Source of the DNA: Ptychodera flava | Taxonomy: Eukaryota > Hemichordata > Enteropneusta > Ptychoderidae | NCBI RefSeq assembly: GCF_041260155.1 | Contig: NC_091932.1 | Coordinates: 5,045,501-5,109,500 of the forward strand | Direction: 5' to 3' | DNA: 64,000 bases | Shown: in pieces, positions 10,705 through 20,625 of the stretch | How the letters are laid out: each line of letters begins with the position of its first letter | Numbering within the stretch: the first letter of the stretch is position 1 | The notes under the pieces: model-generated | Database searches by the model: none | What the model was told of the DNA's origin: nothing | Seen by the model: only the letters and a program-made list of their open reading frames with translations | Made by a program: the position numbers and the translations under genes

Positions 10705-12616
10705 GATAGTGACTCAGATTCGTGGACACATATTTTCAATCAAAAGTTTCACATTAACAACGGGGTCTCACACCCAACATGTGGTACAGTTTCTGTTAGG
10801 TCTATATTTGATGAAGGTAAAAATTTTGTTCAGTTGTCAAAACATGCATTCGTATTTTTGTTTAAGTCAAAAACGTGTGATTTTGAGTTTTTTCACTTAA
10901 AAAAGTATGAGTAATAATTGGCAGCACCTCTAAGTGATCTGTTAACGGCACTAGACAGCTGGATATACTGGGGGAAAAACTTTTTTTTGATTTTTGAAAT
11001 TCGCTTTTGTTTCTGCACAGTGAGCCTTCAAAGTGTGAACTGTCGGATTTTCGCATAAATTAACGGCTTTTGTTCACGTTTGTCAAGTTATCGTCCTTTC
11101 AGGGGGGTGTATCAAAAATCTAAAACACGGTTTTTCAGGTCTAATCATGAAGTGTTAGCATGCGAAAAAATGGGGAAATCCGCCCACGCGTCGCCGACTT
11201 ACACTCATTTGAAGGTGCGCATACATAGCAACAATCGGAACTGACAAAATCGACGATTTGTGTAAACGTCCCATTTTTCAAACAAAATCGCCGAAAAAGT
11301 CAGATTTTTGTGCGTTTAAAAAAAATTCATTCGATCTGGGTCTAGGTTAAATATTTGGCATCAGATTGGAGAATTTCAGACAAGTCCTGAACATTGAAAA
11401 TTGTGCGTAGAAACGTGAGGCTGGTCAGCGTAAGCGGGTGGGTACTATTTACACGATAAACACTATAAAGATAATTCAGGGCATAATCTGTTTGTCAAAT
11501 ACGTATCTAGCTTATTATCATATTAACTGTACACTGTTTGGTAACGGTTAGAGTCTGGTTAGAAGACTAGAAAAGTTTTAAAAAATACAGCCGGAATGGT
11601 TTACATGTCTGCGTTCTGCCGACGACGCGCGTTGGCTTGGTCGCAAGCGCTCTACTTCCGGTCTCATAGCCCGTAATTTATGCACGTACCAGTGTGAAAT
11701 GGTTGTCAAGTTCATATTAGCGCCGATTTTTGTGCCTAAGTACAGGATGTCACTTGCTTGCTTGCTTTCGAAGATGAGACGACCAACTCTCGATGCTCTA
11801 AAAAAATTCTGTAGTTGAGAAGTTCAAGGAATGCGAGTAAGTCGCACTTGCTATTGCAGTTTTCACATGTGATCTGCTGCAGTCTTTTTGCTTACCATCA
11901 GGAATGATACCGTGGTTTTCGTGCGCTATTTTGCTTTCGACTGTGACATGTACTATGATGGTCCCGGGTATGAAACCAAAATCAACTTCAGTTACACGTG
12001 AAAGCGATTCTTCATGACTTAAAATAAACGACCGAGGCGATACTCGACAGATTCACTGATTGTAAAACTGAAACGGCGACGTGTCGCGACACCCAGCGAC
12101 ACTCTCTTGACCACAGATAGTGCCGATCGTGAAGCGACGTTTCGCGTACGTTGCTGTGCTCTAGACCGACATAACAGTGTCGGATTGACACTTTAAACAC
12201 TAAGTCCAAAATATGGGCTGCTGTTTTAGAACCATATTTTCCAGTGAAGATTAAATAGAGTCTCTTTGGCCCCCGTTTACGTTTTCTACACCGCTTATAC
12301 TGCCGGCTGTCGTCAGCCCTGTTGGAATAGCGTCTCTTATGAAGACGTGCGCGCATGCGCAACTTAGTGCGTAAAAATTTACATAATCTCCTTTAAGGTA
12401 TAACGATAATGCTGACAGTAATCCGGACCGTTAAAACAAAAAGAAAATAATAACTCGCGCAGTGGTTAGAAGGCCGTGTTTTTACAAAAATTTAGACACT
12501 TCCAAGTACAATGTTACCTCACAGTTTTCTCTAAAACAAAGATCATATTCCAGGAGTTCAGAATATGAAATAATCACAAAATCGCTAAAATTAACCAACG
12601 AACCTGAGTCACTACC
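10705..12616. mobile_element. 1.9-kb TTAA-duplicating DNA element inside the transposase gene
   Basis: Flanked by TTAA on both sides (10701-10704 and 12617-12620). The 18-bp inverted ends read GATAGTGACTCAGATTCG on the left and GGTAGTGACTCAGGTTCG as the complement of the right. Taking the element out joins the transposase frame exactly (ADDLL to I-R-N-C-R-L-Y-I-P-P-G). TTAA duplication is known for piggyBac and Kolobok families, but neither can be assigned from 18 bp. The only open frame of note is a basic 116-residue one on the minus strand (12362-12012), which I do not recognise and would not call a transposase. It is probably non-autonomous. Confidence 0.85.
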
Positions 12617-12620
12617 TTAA

Positions 12621-12861
12621 TTCGTAATTGTAGGCTATATATCCCACCCGGTAAACGAGGTAATGCTCAAATGACAAAATCTGAAATTGCAAAGACGAAG
12701 GTAATAGCCAACTTACGTATATTTGTTGAGCAGGCAATCAGCAGAAGGAAATATGTTCGTATATTGAAACATGAAATGCCTATAACTTTGTTAGATAAAG
12801 CTGATGATATAATAGTAATATGTGCAGCTATTTGTAATTTGTATCCAAAATTGTTTAAATA
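12621..12861 (+). pseudogene. Transposase, 3' part (end of DDE_Tnp_4 domain)
   Basis: This stretch reads Y-I-P-P-G-K-R-G, then Q-M-T-K-S-E-I-A-K-T-K, then R-I-F-V-E-Q-A-I, whose Glu (12728-12730) is in the position of the catalytic acidic residue of this family. It ends A-A-I-C-N-L-Y-P-K-L with stop TAA at 12859-12861. This is the standard C-terminal block of DDE_Tnp_4 proteins and continues the 9263-10704 portion. The gene ends about 310 bp before the convergent YqaJ gene. Confidence 0.85.
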
Positions 12862-13169
12862 AAAGTTATTGACGCTAATGTTGATTAAGCTTAATTCGCA
12901 TCTCTCTCATTAAGGTAAGGATGTTGACGCCTGAAAAAACAATTGTATGAGTCAAGAATCAAGTCAAGAAGTCAAGAATACGGATTGTCCATGTGAAAGG
13001 ACTGAAATTTTTTCTAAGAGTAGCACACAATCATTAAAATGGAATCTGATCCTCGATCTACATAGTACCACCGACGAGGATATTCTTAAAACACGAAACG
13101 TGCCTTCACTCGACATTATCTGGAATACAAACACATTTAAACATCGTTAGTTTCGTTATTAAGTTTATT
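12862..13169. other. Spacer between convergent transposon genes
   Basis: Lies between the stop of the transposase and the stop of the minus-strand YqaJ gene. It probably contains both 3' ends. No gene is supported. Confidence 0.5.
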
Positions 13170-13835
13170 TCAATGACCAATTTTTACACTAATTAACTTT
13201 TCAGCCAAATATGTTCGAAAGAAAAATTGTAAATTCAACAAAATGTCAAACCAATAATCTTGATCAAAGTCAATTATTTTTAAGTAATATCCTGCGTAGG
13301 TGTAAATCATTAAATCACACCACTTAGCACTAACGATGGCCATTTGTCCCTGAATCTGTGCATAATACTGATGGTTCTTTTTCATCTGGACATCACCTTG
13401 CGCATCAGCTATGAGATAATTTACATTGAACTCTGACTGACATTTGTGTCGAATACTGTACGGACACTTGCACTCAAGCAAACCCGTACCGCAGCATTCA
13501 CAACCTACAATAAGGTCAGGTGACGCACCAAGATACGGTTTTTGTTTATCAATAAAAAACCCACATTCTCTATAGTTAAAGTTGACGTGGGTTTTCATGA
13601 TGCCAACGTACTTTTTCTTTGCTTCTACTTCCAAAGTGCGACCATGTTTTATTGCTGGGATTTTCTCTTGCCACGGAGAGCACTCAATGAATGACCGTGC
13701 GAAAGAGTTAATATTGAAATATTTTTCTGATTTTACAGTGTTGACTTTCGTATATACCGAATAAAATGTAGATGCGGTAATGCGTCCTTTGCGCTGTTCT
13801 TTCCTAAGATTGTTCTCAGCCTGACCTATCATTTT
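13170..13835 (-). CDS. YqaJ-family exonuclease domain, main exon (3' part of gene)
   Basis: About 220 residues with every landmark of the YqaJ/lambda-exonuclease fold. RKGRITAS comes near residue 17, then I-P-A-I-K-H-G-R-T-L-E-V-E-A with acidic residues near 68-70, then L-G-A-S-P-D with Asp near 106. L-L-E-C-K-C-P-Y has Glu 120 and Lys 122, and Y-Y-A-Q-I-Q-G-Q-M follows near 150-160. The E, D and E-x-K residues expected to bind metal are all present, so this domain could still be catalytically competent. Proteins of this type digest DNA ends. In animal IS4EU-like transposons a YqaJ protein is encoded beside the transposase, with an unproved role, perhaps in end processing. The stop is at 13170-13172. 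The frame continues upstream at 15533 once the 13836-15532 insertion is discounted. Confidence 0.85.
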   Translation of the reverse strand, partial: KMIGQAENNLRKEQRKGRITASTFYSVYTKVNTVKSEKYFNINSFARSFIECSPWQEKIPAIKHGRTLEVEAKKKYVGIMKTHVNFNYRECGFFIDKQKPYLGASPDLIVGCECCGTGLLECKCPYSIRHKCQSEFNVNYLIADAQGDVQMKKNHQYYAQIQGQMAIVSAKWCDLMIYTYAGYYLKIIDFDQDYWFDILLNLQFFFRTYLAEKLISVKIGH

Positions 13836-13874
13836 TAGCTCACGTGTGTAAACACGTGGGCTAATGTCATAGCG

Positions 13875-13935
13875 ATGTCTGTCTGTCTGTCCGTGTGTGT
13901 GTGTGTGTGTGTGTGTTAGTGTGTGTGTGTCTGTT
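13875..13935 (+). repeat. (GT)n-rich stretch
   Basis: TGTCTGTCTGTC followed by GT dinucleotides near the end of the inserted element, just inside the terminal hairpin. Confidence 0.85.
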
Positions 13936-14159
13936 TACACGATAACTCAAAAACGCCTGAACGGATTCAAGTCAGATTTGGTACACAGGTACCATATGCT
14001 ACTTGCAAGAACTGATTAGATTTTGGTTAGTGTGGCTTGCATATTAATGAAGTTATGCAATATTGTTTTTTTTTACGTACAATGGTTTCCCTGTGGAGAC
14101 GGTAATAACAGTGTAGACATATATCAAGAAATACTGCACCACATTTCATGAAACTTTTC

Positions 14160-15500
14160 ACAGATGACAATCTAAGAACATTATAATGATACTGTGAGTG
14201 TTATGTCAATTATCTTCTCATTTGCATATTTAATGAACTTTTGTTATTAATGAGATAACTCTGAAATTCCTGCACTAAACTTGATGATACTTGCAACAAA
14301 TATTGACCTGATATATCTAATTATACTAAGAGGCATTAGGCAGTGTCAAGTTAATAACTAGCTCATTTGCATATTTTATGAAGGTTTGTAATTAGTCATA
14401 TAACGCCAATATAACTTCACCAAATGTGATGAAATCTGCTGCAGATACTGATCCAACTGATATATAACTGTAGTGTAAAGCATTCAGTAGTGTGAAATTA
14501 ATTAAGGGTTCATTTGCATATTTAATGAACTTTGTAATTAGGTATATAACTCTGAAATTACGGCACCCAAGTCAGTGAAATTGTGTACAAATATTGTTTT
14601 GATAAATATCTAATTGAATTGAGAAGCATTTGGCAGTGTAAAGTTAACAAATAGGTCATTTGCATATTTTATGAAGTTTTGTAATTAGTGATATAACTCC
14701 AAAATAACTGCACCAAATGTGATGAAATCTGCTGCAGATACTGATCCGACAAATATCTAATTGTGGTGTAGAGCATTTTGTTGTGTGAAGTTAATTAAGG
14801 GTTCATTTGCATATTTAATGAACTTTGTAATTAGTGATATTACTCCAAAATTACAGCGTTAAATTTGATGAAACTTGCTACAGATGTTGATCTGATAAAT
14901 ATCCAATTGCACTGAGAAACATTGAGCAGTGTCAAGTTAATAATTAGCTCATTTGCATATTTCATGAAGTCTGATAATTAGTCATATAACTCCGAAATAA
15001 CTGCATCAAATGTGATGAAAACTGCTGCACATACTGATACGACAGATATCTAACTGTATTGTAAAGCATTTAGTAGTGTAAAGTTAATTAAGGGTTCATT
15101 TGCATATTTAATAAACTTTGTAAATAGGTATATAACTCTGAAATTTCGGCATCAAAGCTTTGTGAAACGTGCTACAGAAATTGATTAGATAAATATTTAA
15201 TTGTGCTATGAATCATTGAACAGTATCAAGTTAATTTAGGGTTTATTTGCATATTTAATGAACTTTGTAATTAGTGACATTACTCTAAAGTCACAGCATT
15301 AAATTAAATAAAACGTGCTACAAATGTTGATCTGATGGATATCTAATTGTATCATGAAGCATTGAGCAGTGTCAAGTTAATTTACAGCTCATTTGCATAT
15401 TAAATAAAGTGTTGTAATTAGTGATTAAACTCTGAGAGTACTGTGCGAAGTTGAAAAAAAACCTGCTACATATAGTGATAACATATATCTCATTGTTTTG
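14160..15500 (+). repeat. Nine-unit tandem array, period 145-147 bp
   Basis: The anchor TCATTTGCATATT (TTATTTGCATATT in one unit) starts at 14218, 14363, 14510, 14656, 14803, 14949, 15096, 15243 and 15389, giving spacings of 145, 147, 146, 147, 146, 147, 147 and 146. Two unit types alternate (AGCTCATTTGCATATTTTATGAAG and GGGTTCATTTGCATATTTAATG types), so there is a ~293-bp higher-order repeat. Every unit holds the octamer ATTTGCAT. Confidence 0.92.
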
Positions 15501-15532
15501 TGAAGCGCACTACTATTAATGAACCTGTTGTA

Positions 15533-15926
15533 AAACACGTGAGCATATTCAGTTCATATCTGGTTTTTTCTATGGAGCTGACGTCATAATCAGTAAATTT
15601 GGTTTCTTCGATTTTGGATAGTACTTCTTCTTTCGTAGTGCTACTATCTGCAAGTTTAAGAATTATATTCTCGTGTGGTGAAAGAGGGTCAACTAGCAAG
15701 GTACTAGTACAGTCCGGTTCGTCGATCGCAACATTCTCAACGATTACTTCGTCAGACTCGAAAATCTTTAACTTTTTGTCATACATGGCCTCGTAACATC
15801 CTCCGGGAACGACGGTTTGTAACCCATAGAAAAACCTTCCATGTTTAACGTCATCACTTTCACGGTGACTTTCTTTAATGGGCTCAAACAACTTTCTTCT
15901 AACATCTACCAGAGGCTTTGTTACAT
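15533..15926 (-). CDS. YqaJ gene, middle exon (5' part split by insertion)
   Basis: The exon starts after a pyrimidine-rich ...TTTTTCAG acceptor (15929-15927) and reads D-V-T-K-P-L-V-D-V-R-R-K-L, an acidic stretch, then S-S-I-E-K-T-R-Y-E-L, the usual lead-in to the YqaJ nuclease core. It then meets the insertion at 15532, and the sense frame resumes at 13835. The split codon G|AT at its start matches the donor of the upstream exon at 16346. Linked to the upstream exon by a 419-bp intron. Confidence 0.75.
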
Positions 15927-16345
15927 CTGAAAAATAAAAACATGAATTGCAATTCAATATAATAAAATGCGGCATTGTTTGATTGAACATTCATGTCGGG
16001 GTATAGAAACAGAGTAGTGGCTTAAGTCTTCCAAGCTAATAGCGTTCAATTCTTATCCATCGATGTTAGATACTGCCTGGCGTTGATCCTTATCTAGTAT
16101 CCGTAAACATATACCTCTTATATAGAGTGGCTGTTTACATGCAAGTAAAATATAAACTCACCATATCATTCTCTGTACATGTGGATATCATGTGTGATTT
16201 AACCGACTCACGCTGCTATGTCGGTATCATTATCATTTGATTCATGGTTTTGTCTATGATTTGTTGACATATTGGTCACTAGATATAAGTTAACAAGTGT
16301 AGGTACACACCCTCATAGCAATGTTTATAACCTCTGTAACATTAC

Positions 16346-16441
16346 CTTTGTTGAATTTAGCAGCCTTAAACTCCATGTCACAAACTCGAATGGGATCGAT
16401 TTTGGTTCTCCCTCTTGGTATATTCCATTGACATAACTTAG
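16346..16441 (-). CDS. YqaJ gene, upstream exon
   Basis: Reads K-L-C-Q-W-N-I-P-R-G-R-T-K and P-I-R-V-C-D-M-E-F-K-A-A-K-F-N-K, ending AAAG|GTAAT. A C-x-W and D-M-E-F pattern upstream of the nuclease core is what I expect in transposon-borne YqaJ proteins. The acceptor would be ...CTGAACAG at 16444-16442. Phase agrees with the next exon. Earlier exons may lie at 16500-16800, where a frame with paired Cys (about 16760-16640 minus) is visible, but I could not fix its borders. Confidence 0.55.
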
Positions 16442-16984
16442 CTGTTCAGGAAAAATTCGTTTGTCCGGTGCGAACTGCCGCTTCTATCCGGAAAAACATT
16501 GCAGTGATGTGAATGCAGGAAGATCCAAGTTTGAAATACAATTACAACAGAACCTACAGATTTTCGTGTCACTGACCAAAATCACACGTAAAGAAGAAAT
16601 GACCGTGAGCGGCTAGACTTGACAAACCTTCATGATGTCTCAGGCAACTTCCACAATATTTGTGATGTTGTCCAATCAACTGATAAATTACGTTTCTCGC
16701 GTCGTAACCGTCACTGAGAACATTTTGACAGTTATATGTCATGCCATGACCGAGTGGTATAAAAATCTAGTATTTGCCACCACAAAGCTCACTGAATATA
16801 GGACGTCCATTACTCCGATTATTTAATGACAGGGCTACATTGAGAGCAACGGAATACTGGATATCACCGATGAATTTGATGTCTGTTACCATGGCCTTTG
16901 TGGAGTGACATTGCTGTTCCTGATCTCGACAATAATGTCAGCAACTGTGATCGTAGCGTGAACATGACAAAGACTGTATGAGTC

Positions 16985-17380
16985 CTTTAAACTGTCAGGA
17001 ACCAACCTGAGGTGTCCCTGAATCTTTCAAGGATAATCCTAATGGGACCTTGAAACTTTCAAAGACTGCCAAGACGAGTCCTTGAAACATTCAGGGACCA
17101 CCCGGATGAGCCCTTGAAACTTTCAGGGACCAACCTCAGGTGTCCCTGAATCTTTCAAGGACTATCCTAATGTGACCTTGAAACTTTCAGGGACCATCCA
17201 GTTGAGTCATTGAAACTTTCGGGGACCACCCTGATGTGTCCCTTAATCATTTTAATGGACCACTTGGATATGACCCCTAAACACTGTTTTAAGGACTGGC
17301 CTAGAGAGGCACTTTGAAATAGTAAAGAACCAATCAGATATGATCCTGAAACCTTCAAATGCATCCAGGTCCTCTAAACA
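16985..17380. repeat. Right subterminal repeat array of the transposon
   Basis: Same units as 7690-7900 (TCCTTGAAACTTTCAGGGAC alternating with GTCCCTGAATCTTTCAAGGA), with about twice as many copies. The inner ones decay towards 17380. Presence at both ends supports a transposase-binding role. Confidence 0.8.
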
Positions 17381-17648
17381 ATACAGCATTGGCAAGTTTT
17401 GACCTTTAATCTTGACATTTTCAAGAATGTGTATCAATGAGATGAATTATCCTTAAAAATTGTCAAAAAGGATAAATTTACAATTTTTGGAAAGCAGATG
17501 GCTTTAAATACTACAATTTTTGTACTAGTTTGACATTTAATTCGATAATTACAGTTTTGATATTTTCACTAGAAAAATTGATAATTACTAATACTTTGAG
17601 TGAACTCTCTCTTAGAAAGCATATTCTGTGACTTTTACTGTTCATCTT

Positions 17649-17676
17649 ATAATCGCAAAATAGTTCCAATTGTGTT
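17649..17676 (-). repeat. Right terminal inverted repeat of the THAP/YqaJ transposon
   Basis: Complement of 7087-7114 with one mismatch, followed by the TATG duplication at 17677-17680. Confidence 0.88.
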
Positions 17677-17680
17677 TATG

Positions 17681-19430
17681 TGCGTTCAAAGCAAAAGACA
17701 AAGGAAACCATAGACTGTTACCAAAGGAAAATGGAGAAGTGATTTCTTCAAGCAGTTGGAAAGCAGAACTGTTAAATGATTTCTTCTCATCTGTATTCAC
17801 ATGTGAAAGAGATCCACCACCTCCAGCAAATATAAATATGCAAGATAGATGTACCTCAGAAACACTGTCAAACATAGTATTTGAAGAGAGCATGATAAAG
17901 ACAAAGATTGGGAACTTAGATGCAAACAAAGCTGCAGGTCCAGACAAAATAGCGAATAGAATGTTGATCGAGTGTAAAGAGGAACCAACTTTTCCACTAT
18001 CAATACTATTTAGTAGATCCTTGAAGGAAAGACATATACCATCTGATTGGAAGATGGCTAATGTATGTCCGATATTTAAAAAGGGGAAGAAAACAGTACC
18101 AGGTAACTACAGACATGGGAGTTTTACATCAGTTGTGTGCAAGCTTATGGAATCATGCCTGAGGGACAGTATTATCAGCCATTTGAAAGTGCATCGGTTG
18201 ATTAACACATCTCAACATGGATTTGCATCTGGTAAATCATGCCTGACTAACTTGCTTGAATTTCTCGAAGACATAACAGAGTATGCTGACAAAGGGTTTC
18301 CAGTTGACATCATTTATTTAGACTTTGCCAAGGCATTTGATAAGGTTCCACACAAGAGGTTGATTCATAAATTGCATATACATGGAATAATGGAAGACAT
18401 CTCAGGATGGATACAGGAATGGCTCTGTAATCGGCAGCAAAGAGTGGTCGTAAGTGGTAAATGTTCTTCATTGAAACCAGTGACCACTGGTGTACTACAA
18501 GGATCCATATTAGGGCCTGTTCTGTTTGTCATATTTATAAACGATATCGATGACAGTATTCATGCACGTCTTAAGAAATTTGCCGATGACACAAAGATTT
18601 ATAGAGAAATTCATAGCTTTAATGATCACGTAATGTTACAGGGGGATTTGGATCATCTAGTGGACTGGTCTAATAAATGGTTGATTAAATTTAATATTGA
18701 CAAGTGCAAAGTTATCCATGTTGGACGTGATAATCACAAATGGAATTATGAAATGGGCAATGTTCTTCTGGAAGAAGTTGAGGAAGAAAAGGATATCGGA
18801 GTTATGTGCACAGAAGTTTAAAACCCAGTCGCCAGTGTTCAGAGGCAGTTAAAAGGGCAAATCGTGTAATTGGTATGATCAAGAGACCATTCACATCCCA
18901 CACAAGAGATATCATGCTCAGGCTTTATAAGCAATTTGTGAGGCCTCGCCTGGAGCGTGCTGTTCAAGCGTGGTCTCCTTGGTTACAAAAGGATATATGT
19001 TTATTGGAGAAAGTTCAGGCTCGTTTCACCAAGGCTATCCAAGAATGTAGAGGCAAATCGTATTTTGAAAGATTATCCTCACTTGAATTAACTACCTTGG
19101 AAAATTGTCGTGTGAAAGGTGATATGATAGAAGTGTACAAGATTTTGAATAATATAGGTGACTGCAACATAGTAATGGATCGTTGTTTGTCTAAAACTAC
19201 AAGAGGACATGTAGAGAAACTGCAAAAGAAATTGTGTAGAGTGGATATCCGCAAATACTCCTTTTCCCTTCGCATTGTTGATGAGTGGAACACATTACCG
19301 GACTATGTAGTACTTTCGAAGGATGTGAATAGTTTAATACTTCAGTACCATCAATAGGATCTGACATGGGATGTTATTATCGCAAGATATTCAATCCCTA
19401 TTATACTGAAGTGAACTGAACTGAACTGAA
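17681..19430 (+). mobile_element. CR1-like LINE, 3' portion (reverse transcriptase to tail)
   Basis: Continues the LINE cut at 7086. The frame 17681-18820 reads E-L-L-N-D-F-F-S-S-V-F-T, then N-A/K-A-A-G-P-D-K-I, W-K-M-A-N-V-C-P-I-F-K-K-G, and the palm motifs YLDFAKAFDKVPH (Asp about 18330), TGVLQGSILGPVLFVIFIND and FADDTKIY (about 18580-18600). After a frame change near 18820 the C-terminal region follows (K-R-A-N-R-V-I-G-M-I, T-L-E-N-C-R-V-K-G-D-M-I-E-V-Y-K-I-L, F-S-L-R-I-V-D-E-W-N-T-L-P), ending near 19357. The 3' end is a short (GAACT)n repeat at about 19411-19434, the kind of simple tail CR1/L2-type LINEs end in. The catalytic F-A-D-D box is intact, but the element cannot be active because its endonuclease is damaged and split. 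Confidence 0.9.
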
Positions 19431-19438
19431 CTGACCCA

Positions 19439-19953
19439 TTTCTGCCGCTGGCTGCGCTGCTAACGAAACTAGGTCAGGAATGAGAAAGCTTGGCTGTCAT
19501 TGGTCAATAGTACCAGTGCAATTATTGTGTTGAATTATTTCCAACTTGGAGCTACCTTATAATTTAGATTTCATATGCCCATGGTATAACTTTACCTTAA
19601 TAGTTTCCCGAACCAAGCATCCTATGTCGACAATGAATGAAAAACAAAAAATCATTTATTTTTGAGTCATTGCAGCACATGCCAAAGGCAAACAGAGACG
19701 ATTATCGTCATTTCAGCACTAAATGCCATCAAAGAAGAACAGAGTCGGAGACTTAAAAGTGAAGCTTAGCAAATAACTTCAACGTTCGATGTTTCATCAT
19801 CTAAATTTCCAGCTTGCTACTGCACTGTACTGATGTGCTGATCACTGGATCTTGCCAGGTGACTGTTCTTATTAATATGCAATCAAAATTCTGACTGAAA
19901 CATTAGCCCATACCTGACCCTGTTTTCGTTAGCAGCGCATCCAGCGGCAGAAA
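19439..19953. mobile_element. MITE-like element with ~40-bp inverted ends
   Basis: The left end TTTCTGCCGCTGGCTGCGCT is complemented at 19913-19953 over about 40 bp with a few mismatches (CTGCTAACGAAA, then GGTCAGG). It lies directly after the LINE tail. No coding capacity, and I see no convincing target duplication. Confidence 0.75.
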
Positions 19954-20006
19954 AACAGGGTATTGCAAGCAATATTTCTCAGAAGTTATGAATTATAAAA
20001 GCCTCA

Positions 20007-20625
20007 CCTGTGTCTAGGTGCGCCTATTATTTTACCCTAGCTATCTGTCTGTATAGTATTTCAAAGAAAACAATCCATATCTGTCAATTGCCCTCCCTAA
20101 TCCCCTTCATTAATTTGTTCTGCCGATCACCGACGCAGGGGGCTTATCGCTCTGACGACAAAATGTGCTGTTCCGATAAAACGACCTGCCCTACTTTACC
20201 TGCCGAGCCTAAACTTTTTAGAGCTACGTAAACAAGGAAAAGAAAAGGAAACAAAGGAAAGAAAAAAAGGAAAGAAAAACCCGTGAAATAACGCGTTCGT
20301 TACTTGGCATTTGATTTTTGCTTGAGCGAGGATGTCTTTTATGTTTTTTTCCTTTTACATTGTACACATATGATACAGTTTTCTGGAAATGTTGTGGCCA
20401 GTGTTTGACAGCCCTGAACCCCTGAAAAATACTTATTGAAAAATAACAATATTTTTGAATAAAGGTTTCTGCCGACCTACCTACCCTATTTTTGAAAACC
20501 ATGTTATCGGAACAGCACAATTTATTTTTTGGGCCTTAGGGAGGGCAATTAACAGATATTGACTGTTTTCTTTGAAATACTGTACAGAGATAGCGACGGT
20601 AAGGTAATAGGCACGCACTCGACAC
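20007..20625. mobile_element. Foldback element with ~100-150-bp inverted arms
   Basis: 20007-20110 is complemented by 20525-20625, including AGTATTTCAAAGAAAACA and CAATTGCCCTCCCTAA. Inner matched words GTGCTGTTCCGATAA and CTGCCGA extend the arms towards the centre. The interior holds an A/G-rich low-complexity run at 20231-20280. Non-coding. Confidence 0.75.

Larger units (their letters stand above)
13836..15532. mobile_element. 1.7-kb inserted element with ACGTG hairpin ends and a 147-bp tandem core
   Basis: It splits the YqaJ exon between residues ...Y-E-L-N and K-M-I-G-Q. The ends share GCTCACGTGT in inverted orientation. The low-coordinate end forms a CACGTGTTTACACACGTG hairpin followed on the minus strand by CTAA, which resembles a Helitron 3' terminus. 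No clear target duplication is seen, which also fits Helitrons. The body is a tandem array (see 14160-15500). Non-autonomous Helentron-like elements with tandem minisatellite cores are known in molluscs and other invertebrates. The class is inference. Confidence 0.7.
7087..17676 (+). mobile_element. 10.59-kb THAP-transposase/YqaJ DNA transposon (IS4EU/ISL2EU-like), inserted in a LINE
   Basis: The ends are 28-bp inverted repeats starting AACACAATTGGAACTATTTT at 7087 and ending in its complement at 17676, with one mismatch. The flanks are TATG on both sides (7083-7086 and 17677-17680), and removing the element joins the LINE reading F-Y-S-Y-V-R-S-K. Inside are a plus-strand gene encoding a THAP finger, coiled coil, helix-turn-helix and DDE_Tnp_4 transposase, and a convergent minus-strand gene with a YqaJ exonuclease domain. 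Both gene ends carry subterminal arrays of palindromic GAAACTTTCAGGGACC-type repeats. I recall this gene pair from animal IS4EU/ISL2EU-type transposons. The superfamily label is inference, because the 4-bp target duplication should be checked against that group. Two younger elements interrupt it at 10705-12616 and 13836-15532. It is no longer autonomous. Confidence 0.85.

Noticed and set aside
12012-12362. Basic minus-strand frame in the TTAA element as its transposase
   Set aside because: Too short, with no acidic catalytic motifs or zinc-finger pattern. Probably a chance frame.
14160-15500. CRISPR-like array
   Set aside because: Units are diverged throughout without constant repeats and unique spacers, and the sequence is animal DNA.
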